Part shown: positions 15,532 to 22,750 of the stretch, one piece after another
Position numbering within the stretch: the stretch's first letter is position 1
Layout: each line of letters begins with the position of its first letter
NCBI GenBank assembly: GCA_023417315.1
Contig: JAEZFW010000039.1
Coordinates: 1 to 35,460, forward strand
Direction of reading: 5' to 3'
DNA from: Pseudomonadota bacterium
Lineage (GTDB): Bacteria > Pseudomonadota > Gammaproteobacteria > Steroidobacterales > Steroidobacteraceae
Length of the DNA stretch: 35,460 bases
Notes under the pieces: model-generated
The model's database searches: none
What the model was told of the DNA's origin: nothing
The model's input: only the letters and a program-made list of their open reading frames with translations
Translations under genes and position numbers: made by a program

Positions 15532-16461
15532 ATGCTCGAAGCTGCGATGATCTGGAACGAGCCGAACAACAAATCTCACTGGGATCCGGAGGTCGACCCC
15601 GGATGGTCGCGCTTTGCGGAGATGGCGACATTGGCAGGAAAAGCGATTCGTGCTGAGAACCCTCAGCTTCCGCGCGTGCTCGGAGGAATCTCGCCGATCG
15701 ATCCGGGCTTCATCTCCAATCTCGACGAGCGCGGCGTGCTCGCGCACGTCGATGTCTTGGCCGTGCACGGCTTTCCGCTCGACTGGAATCTGTGGCAGAT
15801 CCACGAGTGGCCGAGCAAGCTCGATGAGATTCGTTCGATCAGTGCCAAGCCGCTTTGGGTGACCGAAGTAGGCGTCTCGAGCTTCGGAGCCGAAGAAGTT
15901 CAGGCATGGGGCGTCGATCGTACGGCCGAGCTGCTCGTGGGCTGCGCACCGCGTATTCACTGGTACAGCTTGTACGACCTGCCGCGCGCATGGGAAGCGA
16001 CCACCCGTCATCGCGAAGCAGAAGGATCCTCCTATTATCGCCACTTCTATATGGGGCTCTTGCGTGAGGATGGCATACCCAAGCCAGCACTCGAGCGATT
16101 CGCACAGCACACGCCGGCACTCGGACTGTGCCAATGGTTTCATTTCGACGATCATCGACTCGACGACGCTGCTGCTTGGATGAAGCGCCTTGGCGTTCGC
16201 TATCTGCGCACAGGGCTGTCATGGGCCGATAGCTTCCGCCCCAACGCGCTCGCGTGGTTCGATCGTCAGATGGAAGCGCTGCGCGATTTCGATGTGACCG
16301 TGACGTTCTGTTTCACGCCGGAGCATCGGGGCATCACGCCCCATCACACTAGCGCGCCCGCCGATCCGCACGAGTTTGCCGAGTTCTGCGCACGCATGAT
16401 CGCGCGCTATGCACCCGTTCGCGCGCACGTAGAAAAGCGCGTGGAGGAGCGAGTCGCGTGA
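15532..16461 (+). CDS. glycoside hydrolase (clan GH-A, beta-xylosidase-like) with permuted barrel order
   Basis: The product is 309 aa from the ATG at 15532, which has AAGGA at 7 nt; an in-frame TTG lies 5 codons upstream. The order of parts is unusual. The acid/base motif MIWNEPNN (Glu10) sits at the very N-terminus. VTEVGVSSFG follows, with the probable nucleophile Glu112, and then IHWYSLYDL (about 142-150), the last barrel strand. After that, residues 198-295 (GLCQWFHFDDHRLDDAAAW..., VRYLRTGLSWADSF, VTVTFCFTPEHRG) look like the first three strands of a GH39/GH-A TIM barrel, which normally precede the NEP motif. Nothing upstream or downstream supplies a second copy. It is cytosolic, with no signal peptide. 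It may trim or remodel the cluster's glycan intermediate. The GH-A assignment is good; activity is untested. Confidence 0.8.
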   Translation: MLEAAMIWNEPNNKSHWDPEVDPGWSRFAEMATLAGKAIRAENPQLPRVLGGISPIDPGFISNLDERGVLAHVDVLAVHGFPLDWNLWQIHEWPSKLDEIRSISAKPLWVTEVGVSSFGAEEVQAWGVDRTAELLVGCAPRIHWYSLYDLPRAWEATTRHREAEGSSYYRHFYMGLLREDGIPKPALERFAQHTPALGLCQWFHFDDHRLDDAAAWMKRLGVRYLRTGLSWADSFRPNALAWFDRQMEALRDFDVTVTFCFTPEHRGITPHHTSAPADPHEFAEFCARMIARYAPVRAHVEKRVEERVA

Positions 16462-17687
16462 GCCGTGCAATCGTCATCGTGCTGGATTCGCTGGGGGTGG
16501 GTGGTGCACCGGATGCCGCCTCGTTTGGCGATGAAGGCAGCGATACGTTGGGCCACATCGCGGACCGCTGCGCGACGGGCGATGCGGATCGCGCGGGTGT
16601 ACGCTCGGGCCCACTGCAGCTTCCCCATCTGCGTGCATTGGGAGTGGGCGAATGTTGCCGAAGCGCCACGGGTCGCGTGCCGCCTGAGTTGGGCACCGAA
16701 TACTGGATTCGAGGCGGCGCGGGAAGCGCAGCGGAAGTGTCCACGGGCAAGGATTCACAGTCCGGGCATTGGGAAATCGCAGGCGCGCCAGTCGATTTCG
16801 ATTGGACGTACTTCCCGCGGACCGAGCCCGCCTTCCCAGCCGAGATCATCGAGGTGCTCAAGGAGCGCGCTGGACTCGACGGCGTGCTCGGCAATAAACA
16901 TGCATCGGGCACGGCGATTATCGAAGAGCTCGGCGAGGCGCATCTCAACACGGGCTGGCCGATCTGCTACACGTCCGCGGATAGTGTGTTTCAGATTGCA
17001 GCTCACGAAGAGCATTTCGGACTCGCTCGATTGTACGAGGTGTGTGAGATCGCGCGCGACCTACTCGATGCGTTCAAGGTGGGACGCGTGATCGCGCGAC
17101 CCTTCATCGGTTCGCATGCAGCAGACTTCTCTCGCACTTCGAACCGCCGCGACTACGGTGTGGTACCCCCGCCTTCGACGATGTTGCAGCGAGCACAAGC
17201 AGCCGGACGCGAGGTCGTCTCCGTCGGCAAGATCGCAGATCTGTTTTGTCACACGGCTACCGGGCGCGAGCTGAAAGGATGCGACAACGAGCACGTGTTC
17301 GATCGCATGCTCGATGCACTCCCGCAGCTCGCCGAGGGCGGGCTTTTGTTCGTGAACCTGGTCGACTTCGATACGCTGTATGGACACCGCCGCGATGCCG
17401 TTGGATACGCGGCCGCGCTCGAAGCATTCGATACGCGCCTGCCCGAATTGTTCGCGCACCTGCGTCCTGATGACCTTGCGATCCTCACCGGCGATCACGG
17501 TTGCGATCCGACCTGGGAGGGCAGCGATCACACACGCGAGTGCATCCCTGTCGTAGCCTTCGGAACGCGCGTGCCACGCATCTCGATCGGGCGACTCGCC
17601 TCCTTCGCTGCTATCGGCGCGACGGTGTCGCGGCATTTAGGCATTCCACCGAGCATCCATGGATCGCCATTCGGATTGAGAATGTGA
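16458..17687 (+). CDS. deoB: phosphopentomutase
   Basis: The product is 409 aa from GTG 16458, which overlaps the preceding TGA (GTGA); GGAGGAG lies upstream. Alkaline-phosphatase-superfamily metal ligands are visible: Asp10 in IVLDSLGVGG, the phosphorylated Thr96 in VSTGKDSQSGHWE, FVNLVDFDTLYGHRRD, TGDHGCDPT and SDHTRECIP. It interconverts (deoxy)ribose 5-phosphate and 1-phosphate with Mn2+. It is usually found with nucleoside catabolism genes (deoA, deoC, deoD), none of which is here. Instead it follows a sugar-nucleotidyltransferase and glycosidase, suggesting it provides ribose (or another pentose) 1-phosphate for activation. The family is certain; a biosynthetic rather than catabolic role is inference from context. 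Confidence 0.95.
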   Translation: MSRAIVIVLDSLGVGGAPDAASFGDEGSDTLGHIADRCATGDADRAGVRSGPLQLPHLRALGVGECCRSATGRVPPELGTEYWIRGGAGSAAEVSTGKDSQSGHWEIAGAPVDFDWTYFPRTEPAFPAEIIEVLKERAGLDGVLGNKHASGTAIIEELGEAHLNTGWPICYTSADSVFQIAAHEEHFGLARLYEVCEIARDLLDAFKVGRVIARPFIGSHAADFSRTSNRRDYGVVPPPSTMLQRAQAAGREVVSVGKIADLFCHTATGRELKGCDNEHVFDRMLDALPQLAEGGLLFVNLVDFDTLYGHRRDAVGYAAALEAFDTRLPELFAHLRPDDLAILTGDHGCDPTWEGSDHTRECIPVVAFGTRVPRISIGRLASFAAIGATVSRHLGIPPSIHGSPFGLRM

Positions 17688-18607
17688 GTGCCGATTCTTG
17701 GACGAGCGATCCTTGGACCCTCGCCATGCGACGTGGCGATTTCGCGGCCGCTTGGGCCATCAGCGATCGGGTGCTGCGAGAACGCCTCGAGAAGGACGAG
17801 CACTGTTTCGATTGGCCACGACACCTTCAGTACATCTGGCGTGGCGAGTCGCTGCACGATCGACGCGTGCTCGTGCGCTGCTATCACGGGCTCGGCGATA
17901 CGATTGAATTCGGGAGATTCCTAGAGCCTCTGCGTAAGCACGCAGCTCATACGACCTTGTGGGTACAGCCGGAGCTCCTGGAGCTCATGGCGTCCGTGAG
18001 GGGAATCGATGAGCTCGTGCCGCTGCACGACGGCACGCCCGATTGCACCTACGACGTCGATATCGAGCTGATGGAGCTTGCCCACTATCTCCGAGCTGGG
18101 CCGGAAACGATCCAACGCCGCGTTCCTTATATATATGAGGAGATGCCTCGTCGTACCAGGCGGCCCGACGGCGAGCTCCATGTGGGTATCGCATGGAAGA
18201 GCGGCGCATGGGATCCGGTACGATCCATCCCGGAGGCGCTTCTCGCGCCGCTGGCGCATGTGCGCGGAGTGAGATGGCATTCGCTTCAGTATCAAGCGGA
18301 AGCGCCCCTTCCCGCGCAAAGGTTGATTCACAAGAGTATCGCCCTGACCGCGCGGCGGATGTTGGGCCTCGATCTCGTGATCAGCGTCGACACCATAACC
18401 GCACACCTCGCAGGTGCGCTCGGCCTTCCCGTGTGGACACTGCTCACGCACACGTGCGACTGGCGATGGATGGCGCATGGCACCCGATCGTGCTGGTACC
18501 CCACGATGAGACTGTTTCGACAGCCGAGCGAAGGAGATTGGATGCCGGTAGTGGATGAGGTGCGTCAAGCGCTTCGCAGCTATTCGACCCTAGGCTGTAG
18601 GCTGTAG
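17684..18607 (+). CDS. GT9/heptosyltransferase-like glycosyltransferase
   Basis: The product is 307 aa from GTG 17684, overlapping the deoB stop (GTGA). The open frame extends 61 codons further upstream inside deoB, but that part has no sensible composition. The C-terminal half resembles ADP-heptose:LPS heptosyltransferases and the C-terminal domains of TPR-glycosyltransferase proteins: VGIAWKSGAWDPVRSIP, DLVISVDTITAHLAGALGLP, VWTLLTHTCDWRWM, and WYPTMRLFRQPSEGDW. N-terminal TPR-like helices are short (about 1-60). It is the last gene of the rightward operon and probably a cytosolic GT-B transferase. The stop codon lies within a repeat arm (TAG at 18605-18607), and the last residues (SYSTLGCRL) are encoded by it. 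Confidence 0.8.
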   Translation: MSADSWTSDPWTLAMRRGDFAAAWAISDRVLRERLEKDEHCFDWPRHLQYIWRGESLHDRRVLVRCYHGLGDTIEFGRFLEPLRKHAAHTTLWVQPELLELMASVRGIDELVPLHDGTPDCTYDVDIELMELAHYLRAGPETIQRRVPYIYEEMPRRTRRPDGELHVGIAWKSGAWDPVRSIPEALLAPLAHVRGVRWHSLQYQAEAPLPAQRLIHKSIALTARRMLGLDLVISVDTITAHLAGALGLPVWTLLTHTCDWRWMAHGTRSCWYPTMRLFRQPSEGDWMPVVDEVRQALRSYSTLGCRL

Positions 18608-18720
18608 CCAGAGAAGGCCCTATCGCGCGCTCCCTTATCAGGCAGGTGCAACCAGCTGGCGCGACGGGCAGAAGGTCGAATCATTTTCTGCCTACCGCCT
18701 AGAGCCTACAGCCTAACGCC
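18591..18720. repeat. inverted-arm repeat of TAGGCTG units (copy C)
   Basis: The left arm TAGGCTGTAGGCTGTAGCC is at 18591-18609. A 13-nt perfect inverse match to its first part (AGCCTACAGCCTA) lies at 18703-18715 in a right arm of related units (18691-18720). The interior is about 80 bp and non-coding. The left arm supplies the stop codon of the GT9-like gene; the right arm ends 5 bp from the stop of the convergent sigma-54 activator gene. It shares the 19-nt string TAGGCTGTAGCCAGAGAAG with the element at 19920-20024. Confidence 0.8.
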
Positions 18721-18725
18721 TTTCT

Positions 18726-19784
18726 TCATTCCAACGCGCGGTACTCGTTCAGCCGGTTGTACAACGTCTTCAAGCTGATGCCGAGCACGGCGGCGGTGCG
18801 CGTCTTGTTACCGCCGTAACGTTTGAGGGTTTCCGTGATAACCAGGCGCTCCACTTCCGAAAGCGACATGCCAGGTCTGAAGCGCAGATCGTCATGATCG
18901 ACGGGCTCGGTCTCAACAGTCGGTCCGTAGGTCGAGGCGCCACGAAGGTCCAGCTCGTCGTCCGCGAGAATGAACGCGCGCTGGACGGTGTTGTAGAGCT
19001 CGCGGACGTTCCCTGGCCATGCGTGCGTGCGCAAATACAGCATCGAGTCCGAAGAAAAATACTTATTCGCCTGCTCGGCCTCGTTCATACGCGCTAGAAA
19101 ATGTTCGGCCAGCAGGCAGACATCTTCACCGCGGTGTCGGACCGTGGGGAGGTCGATCTGGAACACCGCGAGCCGATACAACAGGTCGGTGCGCAGGTGA
19201 TTGTTGGACACGGCATCGTTCAATGAGCGATTCGTTGCCGCGACCACGCGCGCGTGCACGGGAATGTCTCGATCGCCGCCAACTCGGCACACCGTTCGCG
19301 ATTCGAGGGCTCGCAGCAGCTTCACCTGCATCTCGAGCGGCATCTCGGCCGCTTCATCGAGAAAGAGCGTGCCGTGTCCCGCACGCTCGAAGTACCCCGC
19401 TTGCGAGCGAATCGCGCCCGTGAAGCTGCCACGCTCATAGCCGAACAACTCTGCCTCGACGAGAGTCGCGGGAATCGCACCACAGTTCACCGCGATGAAG
19501 GGCTCATCGCGACGCCCGCTCAACTCGTGGATCGTTTGCGCCACGAGCTCTTTTCCCGTGCCGCTCTCGCCCGTAATCAGAACGCTCACGTTCGTGGGCG
19601 CGACGCGCTCGAGACGAGCGAACAGATCCTTCATTGCCGGACAGGCGCCGATGAGATGCCCGAGACCGGGTGTCGGCTCATCGTCGTTGCAGCAGGCGTG
19701 CGTCATGCGTGAATGACGACCGTCCCGCTCTTCGCTGAGTACATCGATTGCCACGCTCATTCCCCGTGTGCTGAGGTTCCGCAC
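18726..19784 (-). CDS. sigma-54-dependent transcriptional activator (no receiver domain)
   Basis: The product is a 352-aa enhancer-binding protein. It consists of an AAA+ sigma-54 interaction domain (about 45-275) and a Fis-type helix-turn-helix (about 310-350). Walker A ITGESGTGKE is at 70-79; the sigma-54 contact loop GSFTGA (119-124) is a common variant of GAFTGA; Walker B TLFLDEAAEM is at 139-148; NVREL precedes the Fis HTH (TRTAAVLGISLKTLYNRL). The N-terminal ~40 residues hold no receiver, GAF or PAS domain, and contain two adjacent Cys (ACCNDDE). The activity is therefore probably controlled by level, by a partner protein or through that short segment. The start is GTG 19784 or ATG 19760; neither has a strong ribosome-binding site. 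It lies convergent to the glycan cluster and may or may not regulate it. Confidence 0.9.
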   Translation of the reverse strand: MRNLSTRGMSVAIDVLSEERDGRHSRMTHACCNDDEPTPGLGHLIGACPAMKDLFARLERVAPTNVSVLITGESGTGKELVAQTIHELSGRRDEPFIAVNCGAIPATLVEAELFGYERGSFTGAIRSQAGYFERAGHGTLFLDEAAEMPLEMQVKLLRALESRTVCRVGGDRDIPVHARVVAATNRSLNDAVSNNHLRTDLLYRLAVFQIDLPTVRHRGEDVCLLAEHFLARMNEAEQANKYFSSDSMLYLRTHAWPGNVRELYNTVQRAFILADDELDLRGASTYGPTVETEPVDHDDLRFRPGMSLSEVERLVITETLKRYGGNKTRTAAVLGISLKTLYNRLNEYRALE

Positions 19785-19919
19785 GAAGTCTAGTGCGAGG
19801 TGCGCGCCTTAGATGTGAAGGCGTCGAGAACGCCTCGACACAACGCGAGTCGCTCTGCAGTGTTCCGGGTACTTACACTCGCAGCTGCAAAATCGAGGAG
19901 GCGTTACAACCAAGAATAC
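19785..19919. other. non-coding leader upstream of the sigma-54 activator
   Basis: These 135 bp must hold the promoter of the leftward activator gene. A small dyad GGCGTCGAGAACGCC, with GCGT/ACGC arms, is visible near 19818-19832. I see no clear -24/-12 or -35/-10 pair. The repeat element at 19920-20024 begins at its far end. Confidence 0.35.
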
Positions 19920-20024
19920 GGCTGTAGACTGTAGGCTCTAGGCTGTAGCCAGAGAAGATCCAGACATCCGAACTGGAGCGCTAATCTTTCTCTTGCTACA
20001 GCCCACAGCCTACAGCCTACAGCC
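19920..20024. repeat. inverted-arm repeat of TAGGCTG units (copy D)
   Basis: The left arm of four near-identical units (GGCTGTAGACTGTAGG then CTCTAGGCTGTAGCC) is at 19920-19950. The right arm (CTACAGCCCACAGCC then TACAGCCTACAGCC) is at 19996-20024, with a 45-bp interior. The arms would pair over nearly 30 bp with a few mismatches. The right arm ends 9 bp before the stop codon of the ABC transporter gene, so on transcription it forms a large 3' hairpin. Confidence 0.85.
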
Positions 20025-20033
20025 GAGAGACGA

Positions 20034-21875
20034 TCACACTGCCGCGCGATCGTGTCTGCTCTGTGCCGCGACGAGTTGTCGAAAGTCCGGCGACGTCGCG
20101 CTCAACACCGCTGCAGATCCCTGCGCGACCAATCGACCGTTGTGCATCACGAGAACTTCATCGAAGCGATCGAGCAGGTTGAGCCGATGCACCGATGAGA
20201 CGATGCATGCGTCCGAGAAAGTGGCAAAGAGATTGTCGTACACCGCCGCCTCGGTTTTCGGATCGAGGCTCGCAGTCGGCTCATCGAGCAGCACGAGGCT
20301 GCTGCCTCGAGCCGCGAGAATGCCGCGCGCCAGCGCAACTCGAGCACGCTGACCGCCTGACCAATTGGCTGCACGCTCCGCGACGGCGACGTTGAGGCCT
20401 TCATCCGTCGGCAAGATGAACTCGCTGACGCGAGCGAGCTCGAGCGCATGAGCGTACTCCTCGCGAGGCGGCGGTCCCGACAGGGACTCGCACAGGGCTA
20501 GATTCTCGGCAAGCGAGCCTTCAAACACCTCTGCGTCCTGTGGGATCAATGTCGTGGTCGCACGCAGAAATCTCGCTGCCTCTGCGGAAGACAGAATCGC
20601 GGGCCCGTCGCTCTGATCGACAACGATGCGATCGGCTTCGTAGAGTCCGGCTAACACTCGCAGCAACGTGCTCTTACCCGAGCCGCTTCCGCCGATCAGC
20701 GCGTAGCGCTTGCCACGCTCGAGAGACAGCATGACGTGATCCAGCGTAGGTGCGCTCGTATGCGCAGCTGCGTGCGTGAACGTGAGCTCGCGAACTTCGC
20801 AGCGCCGCCACGCCTGTTGCGCCATCGGCGAGCCTTCACTATGAGCCGCGGCGACGCTCGCTCGAATCGGGTCCGCGCTCGCGTAATCGGCATGCTGACG
20901 TGCGAACGTCTGGAAGTGGGATGCGAAGGCGGAAATCACGCCGCCCGCCTGGGACGCATATTCCCAGACCATGTACACGCTGCCCAACATCAGGCCGCCC
21001 TGCGCAGCACCGCTCAACGTGCTGCGGGTCGCGAGCCAAGCGAACAATGCGACCAACGCGCAGCTCAACGCCTTGCTCGCGATATCGACCGTGCACCATT
21101 TCGCCTCGTTGAGAAAGATCGCACGCTTGAGCGGCGCGAAGCACTGCTCGAGTCGGCGCTGCAGGAGTTGTGTGACCGCGCGCGCCTGACGCAGAGCGAA
21201 GAGCGTCGTCGAGTTGCTCAGCGAGTCGATCAAGGCTGCGGCATAGCGTCGCTCCGCATCGTTCTCGAGGTGCGCGAGGCGAATCATCGCGCGATCGAAG
21301 CCGATGACCGACACGCAGATGATGAAGAACCCGATGATCGCGCCAATGCCGACCGCGGGCTCAAGAATCCACAGGGCACATACGGGACCGATCAGACGAA
21401 CCGCGCTATTGAGATAGATGAACTGACTCTGCGCGAACGCGGAGAGCGCATGACTGCTCTGCTGAATGCGATGAGCCGTTGCACCCGAGTGATTCGCCTC
21501 GTGCCACGACATCGGCATGACCATGAGCTTCTCGGTCAGCGCCGTCGCGATCCGACGTCGCACCGCGAGTGCGACGTTGCGCTCGAGAATTCGACCCGGT
21601 CCGTGGAGCAACCAGCTCCCCGCCGTGATTCCAACGATGAGAACCAGCCACAGTCCGGCTTCCTGCAACCCTTGCGCGCCATGCGCCTGCAGTGCGTTGA
21701 TCGCGCGACCGGCGACATATGGAATTGCAAGCAGCGCGATTTGCGCAGAGATCAGAAGCGCCATCGATCCCACGAGCAGCTTTCGCTGCCCGAGGGTTTG
21801 TTGCCACAGTTCTTTATAGAGAAAGAGAACGCCGCCGCGCGTTGCAGCTCCGGCCGGGACGGTCGGTTCGCTCAT
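20034..21875 (-). CDS. ABC transporter, fused permease and ATPase (exporter type)
   Basis: The product is a 613-aa half-transporter. The N-terminal membrane domain (about 30-330) has hydrophobic segments near 35-57, 75-92, 155-192 and 265-285. The nucleotide-binding domain follows: Walker A GGSGSGKST (395-403), Q-loop LIPQDAEVFEGS, signature ANWSGGQRAR, Walker B LVLLDEPTAS, and an H-loop His in SSVHRLNLLD. It would work as a homodimer or with a partner. The coupling region resembles CydCD- and toxin-type exporters. It is leftward, starting at ATG 21875, and isolated from other transport genes. The sole exporter in the window, it could in principle move the glycan product, but it is not in the operon. 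The substrate is unknown. Confidence 0.92.
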   Translation of the reverse strand: MSEPTVPAGAATRGGVLFLYKELWQQTLGQRKLLVGSMALLISAQIALLAIPYVAGRAINALQAHGAQGLQEAGLWLVLIVGITAGSWLLHGPGRILERNVALAVRRRIATALTEKLMVMPMSWHEANHSGATAHRIQQSSHALSAFAQSQFIYLNSAVRLIGPVCALWILEPAVGIGAIIGFFIICVSVIGFDRAMIRLAHLENDAERRYAAALIDSLSNSTTLFALRQARAVTQLLQRRLEQCFAPLKRAIFLNEAKWCTVDIASKALSCALVALFAWLATRSTLSGAAQGGLMLGSVYMVWEYASQAGGVISAFASHFQTFARQHADYASADPIRASVAAAHSEGSPMAQQAWRRCEVRELTFTHAAAHTSAPTLDHVMLSLERGKRYALIGGSGSGKSTLLRVLAGLYEADRIVVDQSDGPAILSSAEAARFLRATTTLIPQDAEVFEGSLAENLALCESLSGPPPREEYAHALELARVSEFILPTDEGLNVAVAERAANWSGGQRARVALARGILAARGSSLVLLDEPTASLDPKTEAAVYDNLFATFSDACIVSSVHRLNLLDRFDEVLVMHNGRLVAQGSAAVLSATSPDFRQLVAAQSRHDRAAV

Positions 21876-22033
21876 ACTTGTTGTTGGGGGGCACCCGCTG
21901 TTTTGATGAGCGCACTGTAGATTCGCGTACGAGCGAAATAAGTGAGCCGATCAACGGTTCAGATTTAAGACGCAATCTGATTCCTACAACGATCCCATGG
22001 AAATGTGAGATGGGTCGCTGCTTGTAGGGAGAA

Positions 22034-22096
22034 TGCCCGCGGCTGGCGGGCAGGGCTAATCGCTGATAGGCCTACCCGCCGACAACGGGCAGGCCT
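22034..22096. terminator. paired GC hairpins at the 3' end of the copper protein gene
   Basis: There are two hairpins in tandem. TGCCCGC (22034-22040) and GCGGGCA (22046-22052) pair perfectly around 5 nt. AGGCCTACCCG (22068-22078) and CGGGCAGGCCT (22086-22096) pair with one mismatch around 7 nt and span the stop codon of the leftward Cys-rich protein gene. No T-run follows, so they may be a repeat-type or Rho-assisted 3' structure rather than a canonical terminator. Confidence 0.5.
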
Positions 22097-22476
22097 CTCC
22101 TGGCATGGCCAGTGAAGGGCCCGCCCGTAATGCGATCGCATGCGTCGGCACAGCGTTGGCACGCATCGACGCATTCCTGCATTCCGCCGACGCTCTCGCA
22201 ACTTTCGGCGCAACGGCGACACACTCGGCTGCATGCCTCGCAAAGCAGCTCGTGGTACGCGAACGAGGAGAGCATCGCGTCGGCGGTCGTACGGCAGACG
22301 TCTGCGCAGACAGCGAGCGCTCGGAAATGCCCAGATTCAACGTGTTCGCCTCCCTGGTCCAGGCATTGGTTCATTGCCATCTGTAAGCAGATGCGATGGC
22401 ACGCCTCGCACGCATCGATGCAACGAATGAGCTCCGCCGAATCGGCGTCGGCGCTCACGATCATTTGCTGCTCCAT
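22072..22476 (-). CDS. Cys-rich four-helix-bundle copper-binding protein (DUF326-like)
   Basis: The product is 134 aa from ATG 22476, behind AGGGGG at 6 nt; the frame is open about 100 codons further upstream without coding character. It has sixteen Cys residues, mostly in helical CxxC and CxxxC spacing: RCIDACEACHRIC, AVCADVC, LLCEACSRVCRRCAESC, ECVDACQRCADAC. This is the pattern of copper-storage (Csp/DUF326) proteins, in which Cys lining a four-helix bundle hold many Cu(I) ions. There is no signal peptide, so it is the cytosolic kind. A single gene, divergent from an acetyltransferase. No CopA or CueR gene is nearby. The stop codon lies inside a hairpin. The family call is good; the metal load is not deducible. 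Confidence 0.88.
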   Translation of the reverse strand: MEQQMIVSADADSAELIRCIDACEACHRICLQMAMNQCLDQGGEHVESGHFRALAVCADVCRTTADAMLSSFAYHELLCEACSRVCRRCAESCESVGGMQECVDACQRCADACDRITGGPFTGHARRGLPVVGG

Positions 22477-22750
22477 CGTGACCCCCTCTCGCGATTGCGA
22501 GGCACGCCCAGAACGGACAGCTGCAACGCGCATGCCACTGCACACTGACGAAGTGACTGGTGACGGAGCGACGTTGTCAGGGCCGAGCCGAGAAAGCCGG
22601 AGCGCAACCTGTGCTTTTTGACAAAGGTCTCTACAAAGCACGTCGAAGTTACAGACAAGCAGATGGACCTGACTGGATTTGAACATGACTTGACGTGAAG
22701 TTTCGGCACGTAAACCATGCTCACTCGATTCAACAACAAGCAGCGAGCCC
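22477..22750. other. divergent intergenic region between copper protein and acetyltransferase
   Basis: These 274 bp should contain both promoters. A TTGACG near 22690 and TAAACC near 22711 resemble -35/-10 boxes, but the 15-bp spacing is short. I see no strong CueR-like dyad. Confidence 0.3.

Noticed and set aside
15532..16461. The glycosidase-like gene as two broken fragments of a disrupted GH gene.
   Set aside because: One continuous frame with a good ribosome-binding site, tight neighbours and complementary halves; a fragment would not end exactly where the canonical barrel would rejoin.
18591..20024. A CRISPR array based on the repeated TAGGCTG units.
   Set aside because: The units are 7 nt, adjacent, in inverted arms, without spacers of uniform length, and there are no cas genes.
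22690..22716. A sigma-70 promoter (TTGACG and TAAACC) for the acetyltransferase gene.
   Set aside because: A 15-bp spacer is too short for a confident call, so it is mentioned only in the gap entry.
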